Origin: Undaria pinnatifida
Taxonomy: Eukaryota; Sar; Phaeophyceae; Laminariales; Alariaceae
DNA: 64,000 nt
NCBI GenBank assembly: GCA_012845835.1
Contig: JABAKD010000029.1
Coordinates: 4,490,000 to 4,553,999, forward strand
Reading direction: 5' to 3'
In this document: one piece after another, positions 20,561 to 31,664 of the stretch
Numbering within the stretch: position 1 is the first letter of the stretch
Layout: each line of letters starts with the position of its first letter
The notes under the pieces: generated by a model
The model's input: the letters and a program-made list of their open reading frames with translations, nothing else
What the model was told of the DNA's origin: nothing
Databases searched by the model: none
Position numbers and translations under genes: made by a program

Positions 20561-21360
20561 AAGAAACGACGACCCGCTAAATTCGAAACGTTCTGCCGAG
20601 AAATTGTAGGAAAATTCTCAACCATGGTGGAGATTTCTTCACCAAACAAGACCAACCTCGACTCAGGGGCATCCTATCGGCGTCAAATTCACCAGGGACA
20701 TTCAAGGGAGAAGACGGACTTCATACTATACGCACGGTGCAGGTGACGAGACTGCTGTTGCGCTGCCACACGCGTAGCAGGTAGGGGTTCTGGTTCCTGC
20801 CAGCTATCACACGCGCCAAATCGTCATAAAAAGTTTTCTTCACGCCATTAGGCGCGCATGAAGTACAAGTATGTTCGTCTTCGTGCAGGTTCGACCACGA
20901 GTGAGCATACGTGCACGAACTGTAACACGCAGCCATGTAGACGGCGAATCGACTACTCAGCCTGGCAGGGGGGAACCGCCGTCTGTCGACACGGAGCATC
21001 TACCTCCAGCAATTGCGTTCACGCCATCACGCTATCATGCCCGTATATTGTATCCAGACAGCATCACGCTACCACGCGTACGGCAAGGCCAACACCACCG
21101 CGTCAAGCTATCACACGCAGGCGGATAAGCGACCCATCATCATGTTTTCTAGTATGGAGCAATTACACCAAACACAACCATGCGTAACGGGTCTTAAAAT
21201 AAATGAAACAGGCCGTAAATACGTGTGTATAGCAGCAGTGACCTGTTCACGTACTAAAAAGGCTGATAATTGACTTCAAAATTGCTTTGCGCGCAAAACA
21301 TCAATAATAAAACGTCCTTTCCTTATATATGAACTCTTAAAATATGCGTTTGGCACCGAA
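20561..21360. other. No recognised gene
   Basis: Several overlapping short ORFs in all frames, none with a domain. CATCACGCTATCAtgCC-like words recur at 21010-21115 (ATCACGCTA three times), a weak local repeat. Confidence 0.35.
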
Positions 21361-22170
21361 CGAATCAACACGACAACAGTGAGCACATTGTACAATGGCG
21401 AGAAAAAACGGCAGAGCCGAGTCATTCCACCATGGCTATCACAACTTCAAAAAATAACGGTTGTCAATCCAAGGCCGCCTTCGATCACACGCCAACGCCG
21501 CTGGCGTGTGCATAAAGCCCGGCTGAATCCGCTCCATCAGCTACGCCTACTAGTGCTACCACTACCACAGCAGTCACTTCGTGTTCTATGTCTACTACTT
21601 GTGCGATTTCTGCTGTGACCTTCACAGCTACTCCACGTCTTTCGCCTGATACGACTACTGGCGATCATCACCACCTGCAGAAGGCATCGGTGTCTCGTTC
21701 ATAGCAACGCCGTCAATCGATATCACTTACCAAGGCGGTCAACTTCTCAACGACTGTTGGCAATGGAGCCTCCATCCACCATCCACAACCAGCATTTTCA
21801 CGGCATCGAGCAAAATTTGCTTAACTATCAACAGCTGAACCCTCTGGTGGCAATCTACGTCGCCGGTAACTCCGGTTTTGGCGACGGTGTTCTGGTCGCT
21901 ATCATCGCGGACCATCTAGGCTCCAAGCATACCGTTCAGCTTTCTGTCACGATCGCACTAAGGCTTTGTCGGCACCTACTTCTGAGGCACACATCAGCAT
22001 CACATGGGGTCGACATGGTCATCGCCATGGATGTGGACCTTGGCGACAACGTGAGCAACACGCACTTTATCTCGACACTTTGCGTCGATGATGAAAACAA
22101 ACGGGCGCTAACGACAACCACAGACACCGAGAGTTCCTACACTGCTGGCGGCTCGTTCTGATGCACGAGT
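21361..22170 (+). other. Coding-like, Thr-rich region of unknown nature
   Basis: A plus-strand frame (about 21540-21703) reads as Thr/Ser-rich sequence and another (21757-22161, 134 codons) contains PLVAIYVAGNSGFGDGVLVA. They are in different frames with stops between, so if this was a gene it is broken. No domain recognised. Confidence 0.25.
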
Positions 22171-24179
22171 AATATATCTCAACAACAGGTTCTCGCCTCC
22201 AAGAACCGTATGCAATGCGACCTGGAATATGTACACGAGATCCCCGGACGCATTGGACAACCACACCAGCGAGTGCAATCCGTCGATCCAGCAGGCAGCA
22301 TAAACCTTGGTTGAATAATATTTTCAAGTTTCCACCACAGGTTTAGAGAGAAATACGTCACTGGCTACCAGTTCACGGAAGACCAGTCCCACAATACTCC
22401 CGCCGGAGCCTTGACCAAGCAGATGACCGCCACCACAACCTGGGCCAGCTATAGCACACATTTCACGAGCTCCTCCTCATTAAGCGAAACAACCCGTTGT
22501 TGTCGTATTCGGCATACAGCACAATCTTAATGGATAGGACCTCATCGCAATTTTTAACGCCTTGGGTTTTGTAGGGGCACACACGGTTTTTTTTGTGCCG
22601 CCCGAAAATATTGCAACCACCTATCAGCTTCGAGCTACGAAAACGGCACACGACAACATGATACATCGAGCCGGGCCGGCAAGTCGGCCTCTGCGAGACA
22701 GGACAAGGTGCAACGATCACGGGTGAATTGATGGGACATGTCTCGATCGCCTATTGTCAGGTCTACTTCACCCACCATCACGATAATCACCCTTCACTGC
22801 CATCTTGCTATTCTCTCGTATATTATTCTGCTCTTCCTGTTTTACAAGCACTTCTTCGTCGTACCTACACAGCAGTAGTACCACGAAGACTATCATGGTT
22901 AGCAGCGACAACAGCGTAGCAGGTCACCGGGGAAGCAGAGGATCATTCGGCAAAACGAGCTACTGCAGGTCATTCTGACAGGCTTTTCGTATAGGCCTTT
23001 CTCGAGGAAGCTGTTTACTATCTATATTATATGTCTTCGTTTGATTAAACGATTATGTATCATACGAGCGTTATATTTTCTAGATACACATTGTGCTGTA
23101 TTAAACCTATGTCTGCATGCCGTTTTTGGTGTATTCCTTAGCTTTGCATTAATTTTCTTTTGAATATGTACCTGGTATCACTTATACTGATGAACAAAGA
23201 CCAAGCGACAAAATATGTTGGAGGCGGGGCACATCTGGGACCTTGTTTTCATCTTGTACTGGTCACTCACGCGCGCAAACCGCCTGTTCCTTTGCGGGAT
23301 TTATATTTCGTGCTGTTTCTTTCCTGCTGCATGAATCCGCAATTTAATGGTAGCTGCGGTGTTCAATCGAATCGCGTGAAGCCTTACCGTAAATGAGGAG
23401 AAGAATCACTCGTGCGAGTGGGTCAAATCCCGTGAAAAAGGGGGTATACCCCCCATCGTACCCTTGGTAATGTGTGGTGTACATGTCAGGATATAATTGA
23501 ACATATGATAACTTGCACGTCCATTGAGTCTTTTCGATTTTCTTCGACTGTATGCCCATTTAAATGGAGGGGGCGCAGTAGACGTACAACATATACTTTC
23601 TTACACCTACATGTCTTTTCATAATCTAACTCGCTGGTCAGCGAAGTAATGGCACACCTAGTTTTGTGAAACTAACATAGCCACTAGTTTATTCTGCATC
23701 GTTCCCGTTATTAGCCGTCTTTCGACTACGTATTGACGTCCATACACAAACGCAAATGACACGAAGTTTTGTTATACAGGACAGCCATCCGTAACATTCC
23801 ATTTTCTACAGTTTTATCCAGGTATACGCAACTCTTCAGGGGGCACGTTGGACAACCAGCAGGTGCATTGGCGCTCTCTTTTCTAGCGCATTGCTCGCAA
23901 CTAGTCCTTTGTGACATGACTGCATCCATGCGCCGCTGGTTATACACAGGCATGAACATTTTTGTTATGACTTATATTTTACTCTCTCAGTACCAGATTC
24001 CTATACCTACTTACATCTCAAGGGGGCGTGTTGGAATGATAATTCGACCTCCATACGTATCTATCAACTAAAATGTGCAGTCACTAAGCGGGAGTAAACT
24101 GGGGATTTTAGTTTGGACATTGGAGAAAGGCGTTGTGCTGCGAGAGTCGACATTGCCCCCCCTCGTGACCAGGTACATT
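22171..24179. other. No recognised gene
   Basis: Balanced to AT-leaning DNA with short ORFs only. No transposon ends or satellite seen. Confidence 0.4.
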
Positions 24180-24570
24180 GGATGATATCAACTCCCCTGT
24201 ACTAGGATATTGATATATTGCAGGGCATACAGGTTGCCACCATACGTATCATCGAATGTTGCTGTAGGGCGGACTGCTGGCCGGTAAAACAACCCATACA
24301 GTAGATATACCCGTAACGTGGGCATTGTCCCGTGACTGTCAGGTAACAGTGACACCCACTTCGATCGCCCCTTATGTTCGACTTCTCGCATTGGCGTTTT
24401 CTTCTCGTGTTCATTTCCGTATTTGGATACTTGACCGCCCTTTCAAGTACTTTATTTTCTCACATCACAAATGTTCTCCACAAACACTCGGTGCGATCTC
24501 TGTACCTCTTATCACAGAGATAGACCCTCGACACGCACCATTATTTCAGGGGAGCGCTCATTTTGGTTTG
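24180..24570 (+). repeat. Diverged dispersed repeat, copy 2
   Basis: See 19850-20560. This copy is more compact (about 390 bp against about 700). Confidence 0.4.
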
Positions 24571-24847
24571 ACCTGCGCGTTCGAGTTGTTGGTTTGTGGT
24601 TTACCTCGGCACAAGTATACACCACATCGTTGTTTGCCATTGAGTGGTATCGTTGACAATGTCGAACTACATTGAGTCGATAACCGCGCACGCCGATCCC
24701 CTCCAATGACACCCGGACCGGTACTCTTTCTTCCCGTACCTATCACATAGGTCACGCCCCGACGACTTCGAAGGCGGCTGCGACCTGTGGCTTCACAGCT
24801 GTGCGGCGTCTTCGAGCGATGGGACTTTCACAAGGGCCAAGGAGAAA

Positions 24848-25381
24848 ATGTGTAGCATGGCAGCGTCTGAGAAGTGCATGCAGCACTTCGATTCGAAAGA
24901 AATCTCACCAGCCCTTCAACGGTATCAGAAGGGTAAGATAGGGCTTTCGCTTACTTCCAGTGGGAGCACCACCGAGAACGCGGTTATCAACAGCAGCATG
25001 TCGGCGACCAACAAACTCCAGCGATCTTCGAGGCCACTCGAGTCCCCGACGTGGGCTTTTGTTGCGTGCAACACCCTGGTATGGACCTCAGTCTACATCA
25101 TGTGCTTCGCTACCAAGAAGGCGCGCGCACGTAGGTCGCGGCAAGCTCGGTCAATGAGGGCAAACGACGCCAGTGGAGGGGAACGTAGTATGGCGGTCGC
25201 TTCTGCAATAGGAATCGCTGGTACAGCTTTTGATGGGGGTGTCCGAAACGATAGAGTCGGCGTCTCGAGTGTAGGCACTGCACCGAGAGCTGAGGTAGGA
25301 GTTATTATAGCGGGTTTAGGTATAGTAAGGACGTGTCAGGCACTCAGATGCATTTGTTTCGCTGGTTTTGGCAGGCCATAG
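24848..25381 (+). CDS. Hypothetical ORF with one possible membrane segment
   Basis: 177 codons, first ATG at 24848. Residues about 68-88 (WAFVACNTLVWTSVYIMCFA) are hydrophobic enough for one membrane span and are followed by a positively charged KKARARRSR stretch, which would sit on the cytoplasmic side. The C-terminal third is Gly/Ala/Val-rich. No domain recognised. The frame is longer than most in the area, but nothing else supports it as a gene. Confidence 0.3.
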   Translation: MCSMAASEKCMQHFDSKEISPALQRYQKGKIGLSLTSSGSTTENAVINSSMSATNKLQRSSRPLESPTWAFVACNTLVWTSVYIMCFATKKARARRSRQARSMRANDASGGERSMAVASAIGIAGTAFDGGVRNDRVGVSSVGTAPRAEVGVIIAGLGIVRTCQALRCICFAGFGRP

Positions 25382-26159
25382 GCTGTGATGAGGCTTTGGG
25401 AAAGCATCATGTACATTGGTAAGGGGTGCTTTTGTGGCCGTTCTGGCAAACGGGGTTCTTCATCCCAGGCGCAACCCAACGCACGCGGAAAAAAACCCGT
25501 CTGCGCCAAAATGTAATATTTATTGTTATGCCTGGTCGATGGGATTGTTATTTTGCATTGGGTTGAGGGTTTGGGTTTAGTCGATTTTATTCTGCGATAT
25601 AGAACTCCTCATATTTGAAACCTCGGAAACTCCTCATCCTCTCTATTGTGCACGACCTCGATTGCCCTCATCTTGCTTGCTGTCGAATTGTCTGGAACCT
25701 AATGCTCTTGGCAGCATCTAAAGTCAACTTGTTGCCGTCCAATAACTACCATCTTCACCCACCCCTCTTACCATATGCCAGCGTGATCGACGTACTTGTT
25801 TATTAACAAATATCAGGCAAACTGATCCGGCCTTTGTTACTCCGACTATTACATAGGCGGCGCAACAAGCTCCGATGGCGTCGGGGTTTTTGCAGTGGGC
25901 ATCACTCTCCCCGGGGCTTGCTTCACCTCCATGTATCCGGCGTGCAAAGCCTGCAGGTGGCACACCAGGTGAGGAGGCCTTTATTGCTGCCCCGGTCAAT
26001 GCGGGTTTCCCTTGAAGATCATCGAGTGATACGCGGGAGGTCGCGCTTTCGACATCTAGTGTGGCAATGGTTTTGCACGCTTTAGCTTCCGATAGGGTCT
26101 ACGAATATCACGGCAATGGAATGCCTGTAGCCCTAGAAAATCAGCAGGATACCAAGAAC
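25382..26159. other. No recognised gene
   Basis: A telomere-like GGGTTGAGGGTTTGGGTTTAG lies at 25559-25580. Otherwise short ORFs only. Confidence 0.35.
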
Positions 26160-26345
26160 AGCGAACAACCAACCAACAGCCAACAACAACAACAACAATA
26201 TCCACGTGACCACAGTCACAATCACGACCAACCGCAACCATAACCCTAACCGGAACCACAAGTGCAACCACAACCTCAACCACAATCTCAACCAGAACCT
26301 CAATCACAACCACAACTAACTGCAACTACAAACGTAACTCCAACA
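26160..26345 (+). repeat. Degenerate (AACCNC)n hexamer tract
   Basis: Begins with AACCAACC and (CAA)n, then 20 or so units of AACCACAACC / AACCTCAACC, including CATAACCCTAACCGG (telomere-like, about 26238-26253). Confidence 0.8.
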
Positions 26346-26856
26346 GCAAGCTCAACCTCAACAACGTTGATGTCTCCGATATATCGAGTTCTCTATTATT
26401 TGCCGAGAAAAAGAGGTTATCGGAGCCACTCCATGAGCACTCATTCTACCGTCAGATTTAGAGTTGACGCAAGGGTAAAAAGGGCAGTAGTGGGAAACAA
26501 GGGCGCCGTTGCAATGTGACGTGGCCCGGACTCCGTCATGGCCGTGACAGTGGTACGGATTGCCATGGCAAAGGGTTAAATTCAATTATGGGGTTTCTGC
26601 TGTTTTCCGTGTGGTTCCCGGAACACACCAGTGAGAAGAGTTGCCACACGTTATAGCCCAAGCAGTCACGGGTGGTCGTGCTGGGGTGGAAGCCCTCTGG
26701 AACGGAGAATCGCATGTGAGCCTAATCAACTACACATATTTTGAATGGTGTCTGTCAAAAACAACATCTCGAATACAAACGTGGCAAGATAACTACTTCC
26801 TACCTTTAGATCCCGTGCCGCGAAACTGAGTTGTTCACAAACACTGTTTCCCCTGC

Positions 26857-28140
26857 ATGTTCACTACACGTTTCCCAGCTGCAAGATCAAGTCTGTCTTC
26901 TCCGTCTTCATCACGCCTTCTGTCTGGAAGCGAGGACGCGATGATTCAATATGCATACATGGAGTCGGCCAAGGGAAGTGAAGGTTTATCCCGCAGGGCC
27001 AGGCCACGCCAAACGAAGTCAGGGGCACCCGCTCCCTCTTCATTTCCGCCTCTCTCCTGCTCTGCTCCCTCGGTATTTACCCCGACAGAGACGAAGGCCT
27101 CGGGCGAAGAGGACAGGAAGGAAGTCCGTGCCTCTGAAGGCCCAAACAGGAACGACACGGCAACTCTTTACCTAGGCATGCGATTCTTGGACGCACAGCG
27201 CGAGCTCCCAAGTATGATATGCGGTGGTCCGCGAAATGGTTCCTCTTCGGCCATCTCTTCTTTTGCGAATCCCGAAGCATCTTTTACACTCTCGAGCTTA
27301 TCTGTTTCTGACTTGACAGCTTCAGAATCGCTAGCCACTGACGGACCAGGCTCTCAACGACGATCTCCTACCGCATCAGTCTCTGACGTACCGAGCTCGG
27401 ACATCGAAGCGGCTCACGCAACATTCCTGGACACACCATTTACCCCTTCCATAAACTACTCTGCTTGCTGGAACGTTCTTGACGAGGATCACGCGCAGTC
27501 GACCTCGCCACATGGGGTACCCGATCTGGAAATCGACGTGGCGATGTCCACAGGTTCGGGCGCAGGTTCGGGTGGAACTGTATCGCAGGACACCGATAGC
27601 CTCAACGGAGATACTCCCGACGGCGAAATGTCCACCCATGACGTACTAGAGCCAAGGACGGGCGAGTCGAAAGAAAGCAAAGTTGGGCAGCGTACCAGCT
27701 GGCTTACGCCCCCTACGGAATCGCCTGTCGGCGTCAATGTCAGACGCCCTATAGTTGATGCTATTCAGTTTGCAGGATTTGACGCGACTCCCTCGAGTTT
27801 GAGCTGCCCAAGGGGCGGTGTCGAGGTGGCGAAGGAACCTTTGACTAATGAGACATCACGCTCGGGGAGTATCCAAGAACTCGGACCTGACGCGTGTTCG
27901 GACGCCATCGGGGAATGTGTAGCTGAGGCGAGGGGAGAATCTTTTCTCGAGGGGCTGTCGGTGGCAATGGAACCCGAGCTCGTGGCCCACGCGCGTTCGG
28001 ACGTGATCGAGGGTAGTGTAGCGGAGTCGGGTGGCTCTAGAAACAGGCTGCCGCAGTCATCCGAATGCGAGATCCAGGAGTTCGCGAGACTCAATGAAAT
28101 ACTCGACGAGGCCCTGCTAGTGCTTGACTCCGATGAATAA
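26857..28140 (+). CDS. Unknown 427-aa Ser-rich acidic protein
   Basis: The longest open frame in the window not explained by a transposon or simple repeat. The in-frame stop upstream is at 26827-26829, so 26857 is the first ATG; ATGs at 26941 and 26959 are alternatives. The protein is rich in Ser, Glu, Asp and Pro and likely disordered. Near its C-terminus two imperfect copies of a unit of about 34-37 residues occur (ELGPDACSDAIGECVAEARG, then ELVAHARSDVIEGSVAESGG), and it ends in a predicted helix (EFARLNEILDEALLVLDSDE). I recognise no domain, signal peptide or membrane span. The same frame stays coding-like for 52 codons after the TAA (see 28141-28299), so this TAA may be premature or the true end of a spliced exon. 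It could be a host gene or a retroelement gag-like protein; no LTRs flank it. Confidence 0.5.
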   Translation: MFTTRFPAARSSLSSPSSSRLLSGSEDAMIQYAYMESAKGSEGLSRRARPRQTKSGAPAPSSFPPLSCSAPSVFTPTETKASGEEDRKEVRASEGPNRNDTATLYLGMRFLDAQRELPSMICGGPRNGSSSAISSFANPEASFTLSSLSVSDLTASESLATDGPGSQRRSPTASVSDVPSSDIEAAHATFLDTPFTPSINYSACWNVLDEDHAQSTSPHGVPDLEIDVAMSTGSGAGSGGTVSQDTDSLNGDTPDGEMSTHDVLEPRTGESKESKVGQRTSWLTPPTESPVGVNVRRPIVDAIQFAGFDATPSSLSCPRGGVEVAKEPLTNETSRSGSIQELGPDACSDAIGECVAEARGESFLEGLSVAMEPELVAHARSDVIEGSVAESGGSRNRLPQSSECEIQEFARLNEILDEALLVLDSDE

Positions 28141-28299
28141 TACCTTGAGCGTAGTTGGGAATCGATCGTACGTAGGCATGCAATTAGGCCAAGAGGCATT
28201 AGGGAGGAATTCGGTGGAGGTGGAGGGTCTGATGGTGTGCGCTCCCCAGTGCTGAAGCATCCGAAGGACACAACCATGTGTGTCCCTAGTGTTCTTTAA
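28141..28299 (+). other. In-frame coding-like extension past the TAA of the 427-aa ORF
   Basis: Directly after the TAA at 28138-28140 the same frame reads 52 codons with no stop, including RRHAIRPRGIREEFGGGGGS and LKHPKDTT, to a TAA at 28297-28299. The composition (Arg, Gly, Glu) looks coding. Either the ORF carries one nonsense mutation, or a splice or read-through event joins the parts. Confidence 0.4.
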
Positions 28300-30199
28300 C
28301 GATCATGGAGCTGGGTTGCCCGAATATTTTCCTTCTAGTCACCTCTATTCGTATTGACTTCGACTAGAGGGTTCAGGTGGGATAACCCTGCTAATGGCCA
28401 AAAAGCGTTGATGGGATCCATTTCGATATCTATCTCCGTTCGACAACGTTATTTTTAGAGGTGGATTATTATCACGGTAGTTTGGAATGGCGACGGGAGA
28501 CCGTGCTCTGGAAATTTATTGAGAGCATTAGGGCTCCAAAGCCTTGTATAGATTGTACAGCCGAGGTGGCTGCACTTCCGCGATAGAACCGCGGCATGGG
28601 CTTGACAAGCTGACGACGCATGCCATGACACGGGTGCCCCCAGTTATTCTGAGGCTCCCCGCTTGAGGCTTTCCACACATAATACAAGTGATGACTTTGA
28701 AAAGTCGGAACTGCAACCCGACCAGCATTCCCACGGGCCAGGCAACAAAGATTTTTTTGTGCATCCAACAAATCGGTGGTCAGTTGAGGAGCGGCGATAC
28801 TTGAAGATAGAAAGTGTTTGACTCAAAACAGCTCTACCCTTATCATGCAGGCTTCTGATACTTCTTACGGTAGTTTCATCGGACGGGCGAGCAGGTGGAC
28901 TGCACATGCCACCAATGGAATAGGCATACGCACGTGCCTACGACTTGTTATGCGTTTACAAAACAACACCATTTGTCTAAATATAGTCCCAGTTGGTAGG
29001 TAGATGCTTTACGTCGTAGGAGGGCCGGAGAATGGCGTCCTAGACACGTGAGATATTGCAGAGCAAAACTTCGAATGCACCAACTGAGGCAGAGCGGGGA
29101 AAATATACTCAGCTCCGCCGACGCGGCGAGAGGTTTGAATCTGACAGAAAGGGTAGGTGTGAAGAACGTTAAGGCTATGTGTTACTCTCATTGACGTTCG
29201 TAGGCTCCAGGTGCCCAACCGCAAGCTTGCCAGGCTTTCGTCGCCTCATCAGTTAAGGATGACTCTCCCCCACCTTATTTTGCTTGTACAGGACCACGCG
29301 TCGATATCTCAAGCTTGTGAGAAGTCACGTGTCTCAGCTTTCATGAACTTTCACGACGGCAGCAACACTATATGGTGTAGGTTGTCGGTGGCCACATGGC
29401 TCAACTTACAAAATAACAAATGGCGTGGCCTGTATTATTGCGAGACTGCATGACACAGCCCGCGATAGAATACTCCATAGCGCAGCGTGTATGGAAGAAC
29501 TGGAGTCGCTCGCAGAAGTCCGGGTGGCTCAGATCGTTGGAGCCATGCAGCGCAGCTACCATGGAGAAACGTGGGGCAGCTTGTATTAGGTAATGTGAAA
29601 CACTTAGATTATGTTCGTCCTTATCTACTAACTGTTACCTGGTGCTACAGCAGGTATGGCGGACCTTGTACTGAATTGCAATGCGGTCAACGATAAGCGT
29701 TGCCCTGCTATTTCTCAGTGTACGTTTAATCAGAGACGTACATTGTTACGGGCACAACCGTGGTAAATACCGTTCATTGAACTCATCCGGCATGGTCCCT
29801 TTGGTATAAGCTAATCAGAGGGGTAGCATTTGCTTGCACGGATTCAACAGTCAGTATCGTGAACAAAACATATATCAACGGTTTTCCTTGAAAGGGGATG
29901 GCAAAGATGTGTTACGGTTCGGAGCCGTTTCCGGGAGCTACGAAGACAGAGAGGTGTTGTCGTAACAACGGGGTCCACGTCATTCGCGGCTCCTCCCCGT
30001 AGTCGAGTGTTCCACGCTTCTCATTCACCCTTCTCCACACCACAGCCCTTCGGTCCTGGAGATAAGCAGTCACTTACCGTCTATCCTTTCCTTTTGAAAG
30101 ACGCCAACCCTGTGCACCTGTGTACCCAAAGCCACCTGGCTTCTCTGAGACACTGGTAAGCGCTCCTCCGTTTTCGGGCGGACCGCTAAAGGCTAGTCA
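28300..30199. other. No recognised gene
   Basis: Minus-strand frames at 28472-28907 (including WGHPCHGMRRQLVKPMPRFYRG across 28530-28640) are coding-like but lack a domain I know and overlap in two frames. The rest holds short ORFs only. Confidence 0.35.
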
Positions 30200-30202
30200 G
30201 GT

Positions 30203-30662
30203 ACCGAGGATTGGTGTTCCCAGAGGGGTGCATGGCAGACCCCAATGTCCAACGAGGCTATCGACGAGTTGGCACCGTCGGTGCTTGACTTTTTTTCGGG
30301 TGCAGTGACGGTGGATTCTTACGAGTTTCCGCCAGCGAGTGAGGAGGACCTGAGGCGAGAAACCGCAGGTTCGGACTCGCATCTTGCTCCCAAGGCTTGG
30401 TGCTCCCTCAAGGGGACACTACAGGCCCAAAGAGCCGAGGACTGGTGTTCCCAGAAGGTGACATTGCAGACCCACAAATGTCCAAAGAGACTACCGCGGG
30501 TTGGCACCGTCGGTTTTGGATATTTGTCGGGCGCAGTTAGAGTGGATTATCGTGTTCTTCCGCCAACGAGCGAAAAAGACCCGAGGCGAGAAACCATAGG
30601 TTGGATTTGCGTCGTGGTTCCGAGGCTTGGTGTTCCCGGACGGGGAAATTGCAGGCCCAAAT
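30203..30662 (+). repeat. Tandem duplication, period 231 bp, with half-unit echoes
   Basis: The block starting ACCGAGGATTGGTGTTCCC at 30203 recurs at 30434. Within each unit a related half-block (CAAGGCTTGGTGCTCCC at about 30392, CGAGGCTTGGTGTTCCC at about 30630) repeats, giving an a-b-a-b order. Each half-block ends in a GCAG or ACAG acceptor-like site followed by GCCCAAA or ACCC. Unit 1 has an open frame from ATG at 30247 (MSNEAIDELAPSVLDFFSGA) that unit 2 encodes only after a frameshift. Confidence 0.75.
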
Positions 30663-30679
30663 TTCAACTCGGCTTTTGA
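30245..30679 (+). pseudogene. Possible N-terminal exon(s) of the NADAR gene, duplicated
   Basis: The frame from ATG 30247 (MSNEAIDELAPSVLDFFSGAV...) is acidic and coding-like for about 50 codons, ending at RRE. The second repeat unit carries the same sequence in a shifted frame. Position immediately upstream of the NADAR frame suggests these are copies of its N-terminal exon, but no splice path keeping the frame open could be fixed. The link to the NADAR frame is an inference. Confidence 0.35.
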
Positions 30680-31069
30680 CTCTTCTCTCGAATACTCCAC
30701 AAAAAAGTGGTGTTGTTCTGGCAGTCCCCATCCTATTTTCCACCGTGGTCCCCTTTGTCGTTTGTCGTGGACGACGTGCCATACTTTATCGCGGAGCAGT
30801 ACATGATGGCTGAAAAGATCAGGCGTTTCCAAGACAATCGAGCAGTGGAGCTCATCATGTCGTCGCCTAGTCCAAGCACACGCAAACGCATCGGTCGAGG
30901 CGTGCGCAAATTTTACTCCGGTGTTAGGGACAGGAAAATGCAAAACGCCGCGTTATCTGGCACCTACGTCAAATTCACGCAGAATTCAGCCATAAAAAAT
31001 ATCCTGAGGAATCTATCCTTACCCACACGCAGGCAGCAGACCTTTCTCTGCGCAGCTCTACAGGTGTGA
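30680..31069 (+). pseudogene. Truncated NADAR (YbiA-like, DUF1768) domain
   Basis: The frame opens after a TGA at 30677-30679. It carries the NADAR signature: FW segment, PLSFVVDDVPYFIAEQYMMA, EKIRRFQDNRAVELIM, SPSPSTRKRIGRGVR, GTYVKFTQNSAIK. NADAR enzymes are N-glycosidases acting on ribose-linked substrates; members act on riboflavin-pathway intermediates or remove ADP-ribose from DNA or nucleotides. The domain normally runs to about 150-160 residues and ends with a W-G-x-G motif. Here the sequence diverges after residue ILRNL and stops, so the C-terminal about 30 residues are lost. A six-A run just upstream (30701-30706) marks a likely frameshift: the other frame reads a plausible N-terminal extension. 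Hence a fragment or pseudogene. The expected catalytic Glu (AEQYMMAEK) is present. Confidence 0.75.
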
Positions 31070-31212
31070 TGACAGCAATTTTGGGGGGTCCCTTGGTGTG
31101 CTACTACCCCCCCCGGGGTGATGTCTATCTGCGGGGCACCCTGCTTTAGGGCAAAATGTCGTCTTCAAAACGGGGAGATGACTAAAGATGAGAGTCCTTA
31201 AAGCGGAGACAA

Positions 31213-31600
31213 TGTGTATGCAACCAATAACGTGCTTCCTGCACCCCAGTCTCAGGGCGCGAGCTACACTGCAACACACAGTGTAAAGAAGATGGTATAT
31301 ATATGTCTGCATTAACTTGTCCCGGATGCTGATTAGAGGGGAAGAGATGGAGTGAGCGAGTAGGCGCCGGTATTCAAAGGCTACGTGCTCGGCTCCATGT
31401 ACTACGGGGTCCTCGTTCGAAGCACCGAAATTCCATAATTCTAATACAAGAAAGTTCCTAGGGCTGTTCTCAGCAGTCCACAAGGACCCAAAGAAATATT
31501 CCATGTATCATTCCCATGCTATAATATCCCGCAATGTCCTGTCGAATGACCCGACGTAGCCCTCGTATGTTTTTACTATCGTTCGTTGGGCCAAGCTACA
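31213..31600 (-). repeat. 3' LTR of copia 1
   Basis: Similar to 36578-36949 along its length. The minus-strand start is TGTAGCTTGGCCCAACG, just after a purine-rich GCCAGGGAGGGTG (31604-31616) that fits a polypurine tract. The far boundary (31213) is approximate. Confidence 0.8.
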
Positions 31601-31664
31601 TCAAACACCCTCCCTGGCGCTGGAACAACTAACAAGCCTCGGAAATAACTACCCCAGGAATATT

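Noticed and set aside
27765-28277. 170-codon ORF antisense to the 427-aa frame
   Set aside because: Shadow of a GC-rich open frame; the plus frame is longer and has the in-frame extension.
29510-29590. TGGCTCAGATCGTTGGAGCC as a tRNA D-arm
   Set aside because: The D-stem pairs, but no anticodon stem, T-arm or acceptor follows.
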